A stretch of DNA of 64,000 nt from Liolophura sinensis (GCF_032854445.1 NC_088303.1:12097501-12161500); one strand, 5' to 3'; shown: positions 48,401 through 61,213, numbered from the stretch's first letter. The notes: generated by a model from the sequence alone, not told the origin. Translations and numbers: made by a program.

Positions 48401-51400
48401 TTCTTGGTGTCCTCCATCTATGATACTGAGTGCTGTCATATGAATATGAAATGTTCTTGAGTAGGGCTGTTTGGGTGGTTATGCTTGAAGCTTGTTGAAG
48501 ATCATGCGCTTATCAGCCACTCATGGAGCCTACACATTGAGCCCACAGGGTCTAGTCAACTAACTGGTCAAGTCCAACCCATCTCTCCCCTCCCTGTACA
48601 CAGAAAAGATAATTTTCACAATATTTCAGGTAAGTTCCCATTTTAACAAAATATTTCAGTGACTTAGAGCATACATTTATTAACACATATACGTTATGTA
48701 TGTGCAAACTTTTTCTCATGTCAGGCCCCACATCAAGGAAATTTTTCAAGGAATAGCTGCAAAATCAGGAAAAGAGCCCTGCTGTGATTGGGTAAGTTTG
48801 TTCTTTCAAAGTTGATGTATACACCATTACCAAAGTAGTTTTTACACATGCATGTTACTTTCCTCTAGCCAGTCTGCTTTCTTCCAAGCAACATTAATCC
48901 ACTGATTATCATCAAGTGAAGTAATAGATGATATAGATGAGGCAAAGCAAATATATGTATATTTCAGTCGCATGTTTTTATGTTTAATATGATTGGCAGG
49001 TTGGCCCAGAAGGGGCGGGGCATTTTGTGAAGATGGTCCACAATGGCATAGAGTATGGTGACATGCAGCTTATCTGCGAAGCCTACCATCTAATGAAGGA
49101 TGCCTTAGGCATGCAGCAGGATGAAATGAGCTATGTGAGTTGTCTCCCTTTATATATGCTCCAATATAAAGCTGATAAATACAGGATCTATATTTATGAA
49201 CCATGATTGAAACATAATTTCTATTATAATCCTTGAAATTTTTGCACGTCACTAAAATTATGATACATAAAGCACTGAATTGATGTGGTGAATGTGGGTT
49301 TCAAATGCTTAGGGGATCAAAGACTGAATATGTATATTGGAAAAATGTAAAGTCTACATTAGAAAAAGAACATTATTAATATAAAAGCAATGGTAGGCAA
49401 TTGGTGTATTTTGCTCATTGCATTTCAAAAGTTACATTTCATTACGTTTTTGTTCTAGGTGCTGGAAGAATGGAACAAAGGTGAACTGGAGTCATTTTTA
49501 ATCGAGATAACTAGAGATATCTTGAGATATAAAGAGAATGGAGAATATCTTCTGCCTAAGATAAGGGACTCGGCCGGACAGGTGAGCTAGCAGCATGCCT
49601 TAATCAATGCCGTGAGTGTTTTAAAGATTCAGTTTTCTAGGTTTTGAAGGATAGACCTAGGTCATGAAGCTGTCTTAGCTAATGCTAAAAGGGGTATAAC
49701 TAAGGAAGCACACCACCAGACCTCACATTATAGCAGGGGCATTTGGCATGCTCTTTCCCATGCATCTGTCTTCTCATCCTCTTCACATTTTGTTAGTGTA
49801 TGATGGAATTTGTTAACAACGTTGACATAGTTGATGAACCGTGATACTTATTGGATGTGTATGTGGTGTCTCAAAGTGAGACACTGATGTTTATGCAATT
49901 TTCCATGCTTTTTTTGTCTTCCATAAACCTATGTGACCTTTTTGAATTTGAACATGTATTGTAAATTAAGAATTACAGGCGTGTAAATTAAACATTTGAG
50001 GTGAAATAGCACTGCCTTAGTACATCTTTTGTTGGTAGAACATTGCTCCCTAAAGGTGCATGCTCTTCACTTCAACACAAAGCCTACTGATAATTGGAGA
50101 TAATGGTAATCATGACATGTACATTTTCATGCATACATAGTGAAGACAATATGTTTGTTCTCCAAAGTTCAATTGACTAAATGAAATATCAAGAATAAAT
50201 TAAAATCAAATGTTGTAGTTTGTAATAAATTGTCCAACTCTTTTCAGAAAGGCACAGGGAAATGGACAGCTATATCTGCCTTAGACTATGGGGTACCTGT
50301 TACTCTCATAGGTAAGCATTTGTGTGCAGACGCTGGCATGCATTACATCTTTACATACATTTCCTTGAATACCAACCTTGTCTCATTTTGAATATACGGT
50401 GCTACCACTGTCTCCTTCGTCTTTGTTTCTGATCTGACATGTTTCAGCCCAGACAGGTGTCATTTGTGTCTGTCTGCAAGGCATAGGTAAAATAATATCA
50501 GATATGATGCCAGAAATTCACCCAAGTATCATAACTGAGAGTGTTTTTAGTTTTAACTCTCTGTTATTGGGGTAAATTGGTCAATATGGCAGTGATATTT
50601 GTTCAGAAAAAAGGTTCTTACAACTGTGCACTGTGAAACTTGTAAAATGCTTTCTCACCTGGCTTTACTAATGCTCTTCAAAGTATATGCACTCCTTTAG
50701 TTCCCGGTATTAATCTTTCTTTGGTACAGTGTAAGGCAGAATTTTTGTACTTGCCTGCTCAAATACACTTTGATGGTAGAAGGTACACAAGTATGGTAGC
50801 ATTGCAGCAGAAATTAATGTGTTTTTACTATGACTTGAATTTCTGTTTTTGATATTTACAGGTGAGGCAGTGTTTTCTAGCTGTCTGTCCTCTATATCTT
50901 CACTCTTGACTGTTTGATATTTCCAGGTGAGGCAGTGTTTTCTAGCTGTCTGTCCCCTGTATCTTCACTCTTGAGTGTTAATTATTTGCAGGTGAGGCAG
51001 TGTGTTCGAAGCTGTCTTTCCTCTGTATCTTCACTCTTGACTTTTTGATATTTCCAGGTGAGGCAGTGTTTTCTAGCTGTCTGTCACCTGTATCTTCACT
51101 CTTGAGTGTTAATTATTTGCAGGTGAGGCAGTGTGTTCCAGCTGTTTCTCCTCTATATCTTCACTCAAGACTGTTTGATATTTCCAGGTGAGGCAGTGTG
51201 TTCTAGCTGTCTGCCTTCTGTATCTTCCCTCTTGACTGTTTGATATTTACAGGTGAGGCAGTGTTTTCTAGCTGTCTGTCCTCTGTATCTTCACTCTTGA
51301 CTGTTTGATATTTACAGGTGAGGCTGTGTTTGCGCGCTGTCTCTCCTCTCTTCAGCAGGAGCGTGTACAAGCCAGCAAACGCTTCGCAGGGCCAGCCAAG

Positions 51401-54400
51401 ACCAAGTACGAGGGTGATAAGAAGCAGTTCATTCAGGATATCAGACAGGTGTGTGTATATCAGTTACCAAATGTCACTGAAGGATGTGCCAGCTAAACGA
51501 CGGTGGACTAAAAACTATGATACAGTACACAGTACTTTGTGCACATGTCTGTTATAATCTGCTATTCCTAATCCAGTCATGTATTGTTGGGAATACAAGT
51601 GAAAGAGATGATTGACTTGCACAGATTTTCCAGTAAGATAATTTTATATTAGCTGTCTCTTTCTGAAGATTGCATCTGTGTTTCATTGTATATGACTTGG
51701 TGATGAGGCAAAATGTACATGACCATGACCTCTACTGAGCTGGTGAAGCTCTGCAGTGGTGGTATAAGGGGAATAACTCTGCTTTTGTGTTGGTGTGCAA
51801 ATTTGGTTCATACATGTTCATGTATTTATATTTTATTACATGTGTCACATGGCGCCCCTTACCATGTATCTGGTCTGATTAGACCATGCACGTCTTGTTA
51901 GGAGCAGCATACTTCTCACAGTTCATATAAATATCTTGGATTTATCAAAACCAGGTTTTCAGTTTGAAATTGTCTGATGACACCACTGCACATGTACATG
52001 TGTGTATTATTTCTTTCCTACAAATTTTTTTTGGACTGGATCCTGTAGTAAGACAGAACAAGACGGAAGAACTTATTTATGCTGGACATTTCAGATATTT
52101 TGATGACACACTTTTGCTTTCTCTAAAAGCAAATTTTGGAGAAATGTGTTTATGGCCATATTACTTCATGGTAGAATGCATTCTTGACAAAAAAAAAATA
52201 CTTACAAACAATGTTATAAATAAAAAAGATTATTTAGTACTTTTCAACTCTAACTGATTGATAATTTTGGTGAATTGTGCAAACTGGTGTGAACAAGGCT
52301 TGCTTAATATTGATCATAATATATTTACAAGAAGGGTTTTGTATTTTCAGGCGCTGTACGCTTCAAAAATTGTGTCGTATGCTCAAGGGTTTATGTTAAT
52401 GAGGGAAGCAGCGCGTGAATTTGGCTGGAAGCTGAACTACGGAGCTATTGCTTTGATGTGGAGGGGAGGATGTATCATCAGAAGGTGAGTATTGATATGT
52501 GATAACATAGGTGCATGAGGTGGTGAATGGTTTTGTTTGTACTATGTATGTATGCATGTAATAATGTGTAATAAATTGATTTTCCTTCTGGTAACACTTG
52601 TTTCTGTAAATTCATTAAACGAGAGTAGTAGTGTTCATTCGTTCCGAGCCTCTGCCAAGAAACAAATGAAAACTATTATTTGAGTTTAACAAATTTGATA
52701 TCGATGGTGACAAATTTCATATTTTATTTATCCCATAAATGCCTTATTGTAAATTTATAGCGGAAAAAAGTCATTACGATTTAAGCTTTCGGAAACTGCG
52801 CTGAAGTCTATCCACGTATTGATATCACACATTTAGGCCAAGTGAAGCGTCATCAGTAAGTGACAAGTACATGGCGGATTATAATATAGTACAGACAAAA
52901 TTTATTTACATAATGACTTTTTTACACCATAGACATGTCAAAAGATTGTTTTATACAATATATCGTTCAATACGTTAATATTTATGAGAAGAATATTACA
53001 TTTTACTACAGAAAGAATTACTGTCTGAAAATAGACAAATTTCACTTGCGCTGAGTACACACCATACAACTGTCAAAAACCAACTGACAGTTTAAAATCA
53101 CAAAGGTTGAACCAGCGAAATAGTCTACAGAGTATTGATTTCTAACAGAATTTAAGTACGGTAGATATTATTGGTTTCATCTGGATAATGTCAAACTTGG
53201 CGAAGCACAAAGTTTTAGGCCCATAGAATAATGTTAAGAAAAATAAAATAAGACCTACCTGATGTTTCCGTTCTGGGGATATTAGCTCTGTGGCATTCAA
53301 TGCCGACGCCTTCCACATTGATTTGATTATCTCTTGTCACATTTATAACTCTGGCGTGTCCTTTTTTTTTTCATTTTTTACCATATCTCCTGGTGGAAAA
53401 TTGGCCATGTTGACATTTTCAGACGACAAGAAAAAGTTGCAAAAAAAGTAGTGCCTGTACCGTCTAGTTGTAATTTATGATTGGTCGATTTTGATGAATG
53501 AAAAGATACACGGACCAATCAAAATGTCAGAATTTATATTACATGTGGTGCATATCAAAACGATATGTCATGTCTCTATTACCTGGAAATCTGAACATGT
53601 ATGGGATAGATGCTATTATAATTTGTTATTTGTTATGTACATGTGGAAAGTATTTATTACAAAATCTAGTTAAATTATGAAATTTGATCTGATACTTTTA
53701 ACAGGGAGGCCTACAAAGTTTTGGCTCATGGCAGTTTCCTTTGTCACATTGTAATTATTTTGCTTTTTTTGTTACTGTGTATTTGTGTGTAATATTTGTA
53801 ATTGTGTTTTTTGTGACAGTGTGTTCCTGGGCAACATCAAGGAAGCCTTTGAGAAGAATCCAGATCTGAGCAATCTCTTGTTGGATGATTTCTTCCACAA
53901 AGCCATTGAGAAGTGTCAGGTACACATGAGTTCAGCAGATTATTAAGTGAATAGTAAGAGGATAAAGTTCCTCACATAAACTTGAATTCCATCCATGAAG
54001 AAGATCTCCATTATTACCACATAAAGCAATGATGTCGAGGTTTTTAACATTACTAAGTAACAAGTTATACCATTTTTATTGATAAGTAATCCTGGCTGTT
54101 CTATCTCATGGCAGGCCTCTTGGAGGAAGGTTGTGTCAACAGCTGTACTCCTGGGTATCCCCACCCCTGCCTTCAGTACTGCCCTCGCCTTCTTTGATGG
54201 ATACCGCTCAGAGAGACTTCCTGCTAATCTCATACAGGTACAGTGAGACAGATTAAAACTGGTGGGATTATCACTGGACTGGTTAAGTAGTATTTGTCTT
54301 GAAAATTCCAGTGACAATGATTGGATAATGGGGAACATTAAACTTGTGAAATTCCTGCCTTTAACAATTCAACATTTCTTTACTGCTTTGCGTCACACTT

Positions 54401-55109
54401 TTTTAATATGTGGGTGTCCATGAAGCACTTCCGTAGAACTGAAGTGTTTCGACGTACATGTATTTGTATGGCCCATTAGAATCTTCCATTATGTAAAAGA
54501 CATTCATGTACTTTGTACCATAAAGATGGTTGTAGCAGGTTTCATTGTGTGTATAACAGTACTTGAGTATCTATAATTCTATTCAATATTTTGGCTGTGA
54601 GTTCAAGTCCAGCTGGTGCTGGCTTCCTCTCAGGCCATAAGTGAGAAGGTCTGTCAGCAACCTGCGGATAATCGTGGGTTTCCCCTGGACTCTGCCGACC
54701 ATAATGCTGGCTGCCATCTTATAAGTGAAATATTGTTGAGTATGGCGTAAGAAATACCAATCAGTCAGTCAATCATTCAATATTTTGGTCTTGGTTTTTT
54801 TATTTAACTGAAGTTGACTGAAGTTAACTGTTCCAAAGTTAATTATATAAGGAAGTAGACATTGAATTAATCAGGTACCGTGTGTACATTGTCAATTGAT
54901 ATTTCCACAGAAGAGTGAACATTGGAGTGGGAATGGAAATAGGATATACATTTTCATTGTTGACTTACCAAAGTTCTGTTTGTCTTCAGGCTCAGAGGGA
55001 TTACTTTGGTGCCCATACATATGAGCTCCTGTCTAATCCAGGGAAATTCATCCACACCAACTGGACTGGCCATGGAGGCAACGTGTCCTCCACAACTTAC
55101 CAGGTGTAA
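42459..55109 (+). CDS. PGD: 6-phosphogluconate dehydrogenase, decarboxylating (14 exons)
   Basis: Cytosolic enzyme of the oxidative pentose phosphate pathway; converts 6-phosphogluconate and NADP+ to ribulose 5-phosphate, CO2 and NADPH. Exons: 42459-42472, 45918-45993, 46342-46521, 47598-47663, 48121-48239, 48725-48791, 49000-49134, 49459-49581, 50248-50311, 51318-51448, 52351-52484, 53820-53919, 54115-54237, 54990-55109. All are GT-AG and in phase, giving 483 aa, the length of the human enzyme. Visible landmarks: dinucleotide-binding GLAVMGQNL (12-20), NRT (35-37) for [12 protein letters not shown] (101-108), [16 protein letters not shown] (127-142), catalytic Lys185 and Glu192 in KMVHNGIEY, and Arg446 and His452 of the C-terminal region that completes the partner subunit's site. 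Intron 9 ends in seven decoy copies of the exon 10 acceptor. The gene looks intact. Confidence 0.98.
42990..43322 (+). mobile_element. Family C tRNA-headed SINE in PGD intron 1
   Basis: The head (AATGGTTAGAGCGTCCACTT, then CCCCGGATCAAACCCGG as B box) is followed by GAACATGGAAACATGACTGG and a 3' domain, CATATGACAGAAAAATTGTT then ACATTAAACC, homologous to family B. Its head differs from family B. Confidence 0.8.
44409..44690 (+). mobile_element. Family A SINE in PGD intron 1
   Basis: Nearly complete: GGGGCCTCCGTGACTCAG head, ATGTGGGAAGGTCTGCCAGC body and an A-rich tail. A short AATAAGT repeat flanks it and may be the target-site duplication. Confidence 0.85.
46845..47182 (+). mobile_element. 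Family C SINE in PGD intron 3
   Basis: The head CTTCAGTGGCCTACTTGTCA, B box GGATCAAACCCGGGTCGC, then CAGTATAATGTGACTGG and the 3' domain GTCATAGGACTGAAAAAATT. It has the same structure as the copy at 42,990. Confidence 0.8.
48255..48475 (+). mobile_element. Possible degenerate SINE in PGD intron 5
   Basis: The start (GGCTCAGTGGCC) and end (ATATGAAATGTTCTTGAGTA) resemble SINE parts, while the middle does not align by eye to families A-C. Confidence 0.3.
50855..51317. repeat. 65-bp array of seven decoy PGD exon 10 acceptors
   Basis: A 65-bp unit (one spacing of 66) repeats so that CAG followed by GTGAGGCAGTGT occurs with the exon-like side beginning at 50862, 50927, 50992, 51058, 51123, 51188 and 51253; the real exon 10 begins at 51318. 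Each unit carries a pyrimidine-rich tract (TCTTGACTGTTTGATATTTC), the AG, and about 30 bases matching the 5' end of exon 10. Splicing from exon 9 to a decoy and reading on meets TGA within about 55 bases. Confidence 0.95.
54594..54776 (+). mobile_element. Family A SINE, 5'-truncated, PGD intron 13
   Basis: It begins within the body (GTGAGTTCAAGTCCAGCTGG) and continues to GCTGCCATCTTATAAGTG and a CAATCAGTCAGTCAATC tail; the tRNA-like head is absent. Confidence 0.8.
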
Positions 55110-56570
55110 TGTAAATCTCACCACATTGTTTGTGTAACTGTCTGTTTCTACTGGCTTGTTTTCACACAGATGAATTATGTCTCTCTGTCTTTATCTGGAA
55201 ATTCAGTAAATGTAAATGTAAAGCACCCGTCAGAAGTTGTATTAGTGTTATGCAATATGGCATTCGGTCATCATAGAAAATAACCATGTCTAGTGGTACA
55301 CAAATACATATGTAATCATGGGTAATTCACTTGCACTGTCAATAGTAGAACTATGCTTTTGAGCTATAATCGTGATAATGTGTGAATGGCAGTTCATGTT
55401 CGTGAGTATGAATCAGGCACATCAAATCAGAACATTCATAATCTAATGTAAATTTTCAGGAGTACAAATTCTTGTGTCTAACTGGCTGTTTAAAGTCAGT
55501 ATCTGACTTGATCAGTTCATTGTTGCATGTAGAAGTGATGATTTACCAGCAGTTTGTGATATCATAGCCACAATATGTGGTGAAGTGTAGGATACAAGAT
55601 AACGTGTCAGCTGTTAGATGTGTCAGGTATCAGGTTATACTTTTCTGAATTAATCTCCGGTACATGATGAGATGCAGTTTAATATTTCACCTTTTGCTGT
55701 GCCCAGCTTCATACACGGTTACAAATGATTCATCATTATGTAGATAGACATTATTAGCATTAAACATTCACTCAGCTATTAAGATTTTCAAATTTGTTTT
55801 TCTTTAGTAAGCTTGTTGATTTCTCCCTTGTCATAAGATACTTTTTTGGCAATAGACTTTTGATAAAACTACAAGTATTGAGTGCTCTTTCTTGTCTCAT
55901 ACGTTATTACTGCTCTTCAGTAGAATGTGTTTATCGTGAGTACAACCTGCATGGCCAATATATATGTAAGTGATGAAGGTATATTCTTTTATTTGCACAC
56001 ATACATGTACATTACATTAACTCTAGAAAATTTATTTTTGTTTTTGTCTTGCTAATTGTCTTTCATAGAGCATTTCCTGGATATTTATATAAATAGTCGT
56101 CAGCTTTTGTGGTCATATTTACATATGCACCTGTACTCACCTAGCCCACACTCCATACATTAGAAGTAATGCATTGATTATAACTAATGCGGTTCACTTG
56201 AAAAACACATGTAATTAGTGATAAGTTTCAGGGTGTTGCAAATGAAGACTTGAACTGTTGTGGTAACATAAGCAGTAGGTGTACATTCCGGTCGACTTTA
56301 TATTAAAATAGTTGCCTTTTGATTGGAGGCTATCATGGCTCTGAAAAAACATTTGTACTTTGTGTAAGCTGACGCAAAAGTTTACAAGTCCTACATAAAT
56401 CTCTGTAAAGATACTTTTCTCAAGTATGTGATTTTTGCCTTTTGCATCAATGAAGTGCTATTTAATAGGAAAATATATTCGCAAAAGTTTTGAACACTAA
56501 AAGAGATTTTTTTATTTATTATTAATCAAGAGTATTGTTCTCCATTGCTGCGTTGATTGGATGAATAAAC
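55110..56570 (+). other. PGD 3' UTR and flank
   Basis: No coding sequence after the PGD stop. The first clear AATAAA I see is at 56564-56569, which would give a long 3' UTR; a variant signal may be used earlier. Confidence 0.4.
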
Positions 56571-57660
56571 TAATTAAATTGAACAGAACGATGTGATGTG
56601 GTTTTGTCTTGTTTATATCCAGTTTGTCTTTGTAGATTACTAGATATTTGACTAGCTATAGAAGGTTAATCGTTTTTTTTTTTTTTTTTTTTTTTTGTCC
56701 TACGTGGCGATCAGATAAAGGTAAGGAGCGCGATACACCGTCCGTCGTTTCGTCAGGTACCAGTGATATCTTGCTTTTTGTTACTGCACGGAACAACAAA
56801 ATCAATACTGCTTACACATGTTTAAAACGATTGACAAAATCTGGGTACAGTAGACCCACACCAAACCGAGTATTGTAGGCCTATGTGAATGATGGTTTGT
56901 GGTTTAGGAACCCAGCTCTATTGTACGTCATCATATAGACCTGAGATTTGCATATGATATATTCATCAGGTTTTTAAAAAAGCTCTTGAAAGAAATCCAG
57001 GCAAGTAGAACTCTTATCGAAGTGAATAGATGATAGATTGGAAGTGTTAAATCCATCACTAATTACAGAATTGGCATACAAGGATGAGAAAGTGCCTTTC
57101 ACTGAATACTTTGCGGGTGGCCATCTCATCTGTAAATCGAGCTACATAGTGGACGAGAAATGGGTCATCACGATATACAGCCATACCTGTGAAGCGGTAT
57201 GCTCCTACAATGAAATGCTGCACGCCGTAACTTGATACTTATCCTTGTTAAACGTACTGTGTTAAAAACCTGATGATTATTACTTTTTTTTTTTTGTTAA
57301 TTGTTCCGTACTCAAGAAAACTTCGCTGGTATGGCGGCGTCCAGCATTATGGAGACAGGAAACCTAGCAGAGGTAATGCTCATGAAACGGATACGTTATC
57401 AACACGGAATACATCTGCCTCTCAGTACGCATGCCCCAAAGCGTACTGTGAAACCGTTCCTGTTCACGTCTGGAGGGAAATAAAACTGGGGAAAGCAATT
57501 TGATTGTTCTGATTGGATAAATTAATCTTTTGGATCACAACTTGTCAAAACGGAAGCCTTACTTTACCTTATAGAACTGGCCAATATACTAGATGTCTTC
57601 TGTAAAACAAATCGCAAGAAAATATTTGACAATTATAAAAGTATGCCACCTTTAAGGCTT
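56570..57660. other. Intergenic, SINE fragment only
   Basis: A poly-T run at about 56,671-56,697. A minus-orientation family A tail fragment lies at about 57,290-57,365 (CCGTACTCAAGAAAACTTCG, CCAGCATTATGGAGAC). No gene supported. Confidence 0.5.
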
Positions 57661-57667
57661 AGTGAGA

Positions 57668-57892
57668 GCAGGGGTCGATTTCTCTCAGTCATTTCCGACT
57701 GAAATCAAAATTTGAAATACGACCTTAAAGCTTATTTTTGGGGGTTTCAAAATCCAAATTTTGTTTACCTCATCAATATTATGTTAAGACAAATGTGTCT
57801 AAATTTCAACTTCCAGTACCAAAAACTAAGCCTTGTGAAGAGGTGTTAAATTTTGACTTTAGTCAAAAATGGCTTTGTGGAATCGGCCCCAG
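57668..57892. mobile_element. Possible MITE with GGGTCGATT-type inverted ends
   Basis: The left end GGGGTCGATTTCTCTCAGTC and the reverse complement of the right end (GGGGCCGATTCCACAAAGCC) are imperfect inverted repeats. Inner arms also pair loosely (CGACTGAAATCAAAATTTG with GACTTTAGTCAAAAATGG). About 225 bp, non-coding. Confidence 0.5.
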
Positions 57893-57899
57893 TTTATAA

Positions 57900-59700
57900 A
57901 CTTGATTCTAATTTAGAATAGCCCATATTCAGAACTGAGTCCCATTGCTGGGCGAGTATAACTTAGGCATTAAGCCACATCATATACTAAGTGCCCGCCA
58001 TCCATGCTAAAAACATAGAGCGGCCAGCTGTTGTATTTTCCTTATAAGGCTTTTCCGGCACAGATGCATCCGGGTTTTTTAACGTGCAGCATTAATGGGG
58101 AAAATTATCTGTTGAACACAACTTATGCAAAAAATCAGATTTTAAGCACCTGTTGGCCAGGATTACTCCACTGGCAACTTTTTAGGTCTGTATACACAAT
58201 ATGTCATGCATTTAGATGAAATATAACGATTTCATAAGCCGATAAGAGTTGCTTGTCACACTGTTAAATTTACGATTCATTTTTTTTTCCTTTCACAGCA
58301 ACATCGATGTGTATAAATTACTTTCAGGCAAAACAATGGATAGGATATTAAAGCACCAGGCTTCGAAACAATGATACCCAGTGTATATAGTGAACATTTA
58401 TTAGGCCCTATATACAACTGTATATTTATTTGTTAAGTCGATGGTTTAGAATACATGCAGGTGACAGCTGGCTCGCTATCTGCTTTTCCTTTTTCTATTA
58501 CTGAACCATCTCCTGCAGGTCCGAGAGGATATCCTGAAAAAGTTTAAAGAATATACTGTTAATTATTTGTCGAATGCAGTGAGCCTGACAAGGTTAGTGC
58601 TTTCTTTATACAATATGGAGGATGACACACATGGTGGTTGTGGTATATTTTTATCGACCTCACGTGTAAATTAGATATTTCCTGTCCAGTGCTACCTGGC
58701 AGATCTGCCGTCAGCTGCATATATATGGTCGTGGGTTTCCCCGGAGCTGTGCGCGATTTCCTGCCACCATATTGTGGCTCAGTTGGTTAGCGCGCAAGCA
58801 TTTTTTTTTTTTTTTTTTTTTTGCGCATTGAGTACATGCTAACTGTTCAAGAAGGAACCAAGCTGACTGGTCAGGTTTCAAAGTATGTCAGGTGTTACTG
58901 TAGAACAAGTTTTATTGACGTGGACAGGCAATAGTCAATACTAGGCTATACCTTTGTCAGGGTTCAGGCGTCGTAATTCCAAATGTCAAGCTTTATCGAA
59001 GCTTTTCCGTCCACTTCCTTCAGCAGGTAAACTGCTCTACAAACATGAAAAAAGGGAAAAGAGGAATAGAAATCAATCCTATTTTCATGCATTTATACCT
59101 GTAGTCAAACACATACCTGTTCTATCCATAATGAATTGTGACTAAAGCAAGTTTCACAAATAGAGTCCTAAGACAAACCATTGAATAAGTTGTTATAGTG
59201 TGTCATAAATTTGGAATTTGGGAAGGCTGGGAATATATATATATATTATAATTTATTATAATTTTATTTATATATATATATATATTATAATTTACCACAT
59301 TAAATTTGCATTAAGTGTGTTGGTTGGAAATCCCCTGCATTCCAGTTTTTTGTAACATGCATAAATGTGGAATCCACAAAGAAAGTTCGTTAGTTTCTTG
59401 CTAACAGTAGGTGGTTTGTTCAGAATACTCAGATTTCCACCACCAGCTGACCGCCGTGGAATATATGAACAATTCTTGAGTATATTCGTTACTTCTGTCA
59501 CCCTTGCATAATGTATGTGTAGTTTTATATTTCATACCGTAACTTAGAACAGCTGATTTCCATATGTTACTATGTTTCCCTCATATCAGGAACACATCTC
59601 GACAAACAGTCTCTATTCAGATAAACTTTTGAAGATCTTAGTGTCTCAGTTAATCAGCCAAGTATGAGAAGTAAGTATAATGGCGTCCTTGAAAGTGGAG
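57900..59700. other. Intergenic with scrambled SINE piece and AT repeats
   Basis: About 58,720-58,800 is a family A body fragment (GGTCGTGGGTTTCCCCGG) fused to a SINE head (GGCTCAGTTGGTTAGCGCGC) in an order not found in intact copies, followed by poly-T. TATATATA tracts with TTATAATTTAT lie at 59,235-59,293. No coding segment supported. Confidence 0.45.
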
Positions 59701-59719
59701 GAGAACGGGCCAGTTCAAC

Positions 59720-61136
59720 CTACTTGCCGGTAGAAGTTTTCCCGTTTGGACATTCACGTCTGAAGTTCATCCAGATCACAGCAATTTCATCTGTAAATTC
59801 CACTAAATCGGACCGTGTTACATCATCAGTGCACACACTAATCTTCGCTAGGTAACCGGGGAATTTCTTCAGATAATCTGGAACAATAATTAGAAAAGCC
59901 TCCACAAGGAGCTTGTGCTGTAAACTAAGCTAATACAATTACAGTTAGGAAACTTGCTCAATCGGTAGACAAAAGCCATTAAAATATGGGAAATCAATCC
60001 AGTCTGTAGCCAAAACTATTAAAGACATATAGGAGACCGGCAAAGTCTGTAACAAATACAATTAAAGACATAGGAGACCGGTAAAGTCTGTAACAAATAC
60101 AATTAAAGACATAGGAGACCGGCAAAGTCTGTAACAAATACAATTAAAGACACAGGAGACCGGCAAAGTCTGTAACAAATGCAATAAATGGCATAGGAGA
60201 TCGCAAAGTCTGTAATAAATACAATTAAAGTTAGGAGAGTTGCTCAGTTGTTAGCCAAACAATACAATTAAATTTATAAAACCGGCTAAAGCCAATACAA
60301 TGAATGTTGGGAAACCGACATGTAAGGCCTGTAAGTAAACAGGCGTAATTGATTAACATCTGGCATTAATGTTTAAACCCCTTATGCACCTCATAGGACC
60401 GTACCGGGAGAAGAAAGAAAAACGGCCATAGCTTTGAATGAACCACCACACCGTGGCCGAGTGGTTAGCGAGCTAGCGCAGCATAATAACTCAGGAGGCT
60501 CTCACCAATGCGGTGACTGTGACTTCGTCTAGCTTTGCGGATGGCCGTGGGTTTTCCCTGGACTTTGTCCGATTACATCCCACCCTAATGTTGGCCGCCG
60601 TCGTCTATGTGAAATACTAGTACTCTAGATACTGCGTACGGCGTATAACACGTCATGAGAACAAATAAGCCAGGATAACTCCAAGTTAACAGTGACGTTT
60701 GTCGCTTATTGTCTTTAACATGAAATCTGTTTATTGTACATTGGTAACAACGTAATGCTGGATGATATATTCAACCCGAAACAGTAATAATTGTAAATCT
60801 TAACTTTTCTTTCTTTTCTTAATTTGTTCCTATAAACACTGTCAGACGTGAGTTACTACAGTTCAGCTTAGGGCTTCACAATCTTCAGTTGGAACATAAG
60901 GACCGTTTCNNNNNNNNNNNNNNNNNNNNNNNNNNNNNNNNNNNNNNNNNNNNNNNNNNNNNNNNNNNNNNNNNNNNNNNNNNNNNNNNNNNNNNNNNNN
61001 NNNNNNNNNNNNNNNNNNNNNNNNNNNNNNNNNNNNNNNNNNNNNNNNNNNNNNNNNNNNNNNNNNNNNNNNNNNNNNNNNNNNNNNNNNNNNNNNNNNN
61101 NNNNNNNNNAGGGACCGTTTCCACATAAACCTAGCA

Positions 61137-61213
<77 letters not shown>

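Noticed and set aside
51000-51191. Short frame with two copies of a [10 protein letters not shown]-like peptide
   Set aside because: It is the decoy acceptor array before PGD exon 10 read through; useful as a repeat, not as a protein.
52000-52257. 97-codon frame in PGD intron 10
   Set aside because: No splice signals, no recognisable domain, AT-rich intron sequence.
60863-61128. Open frames across the N gap
   Set aside because: They consist almost entirely of undetermined bases.
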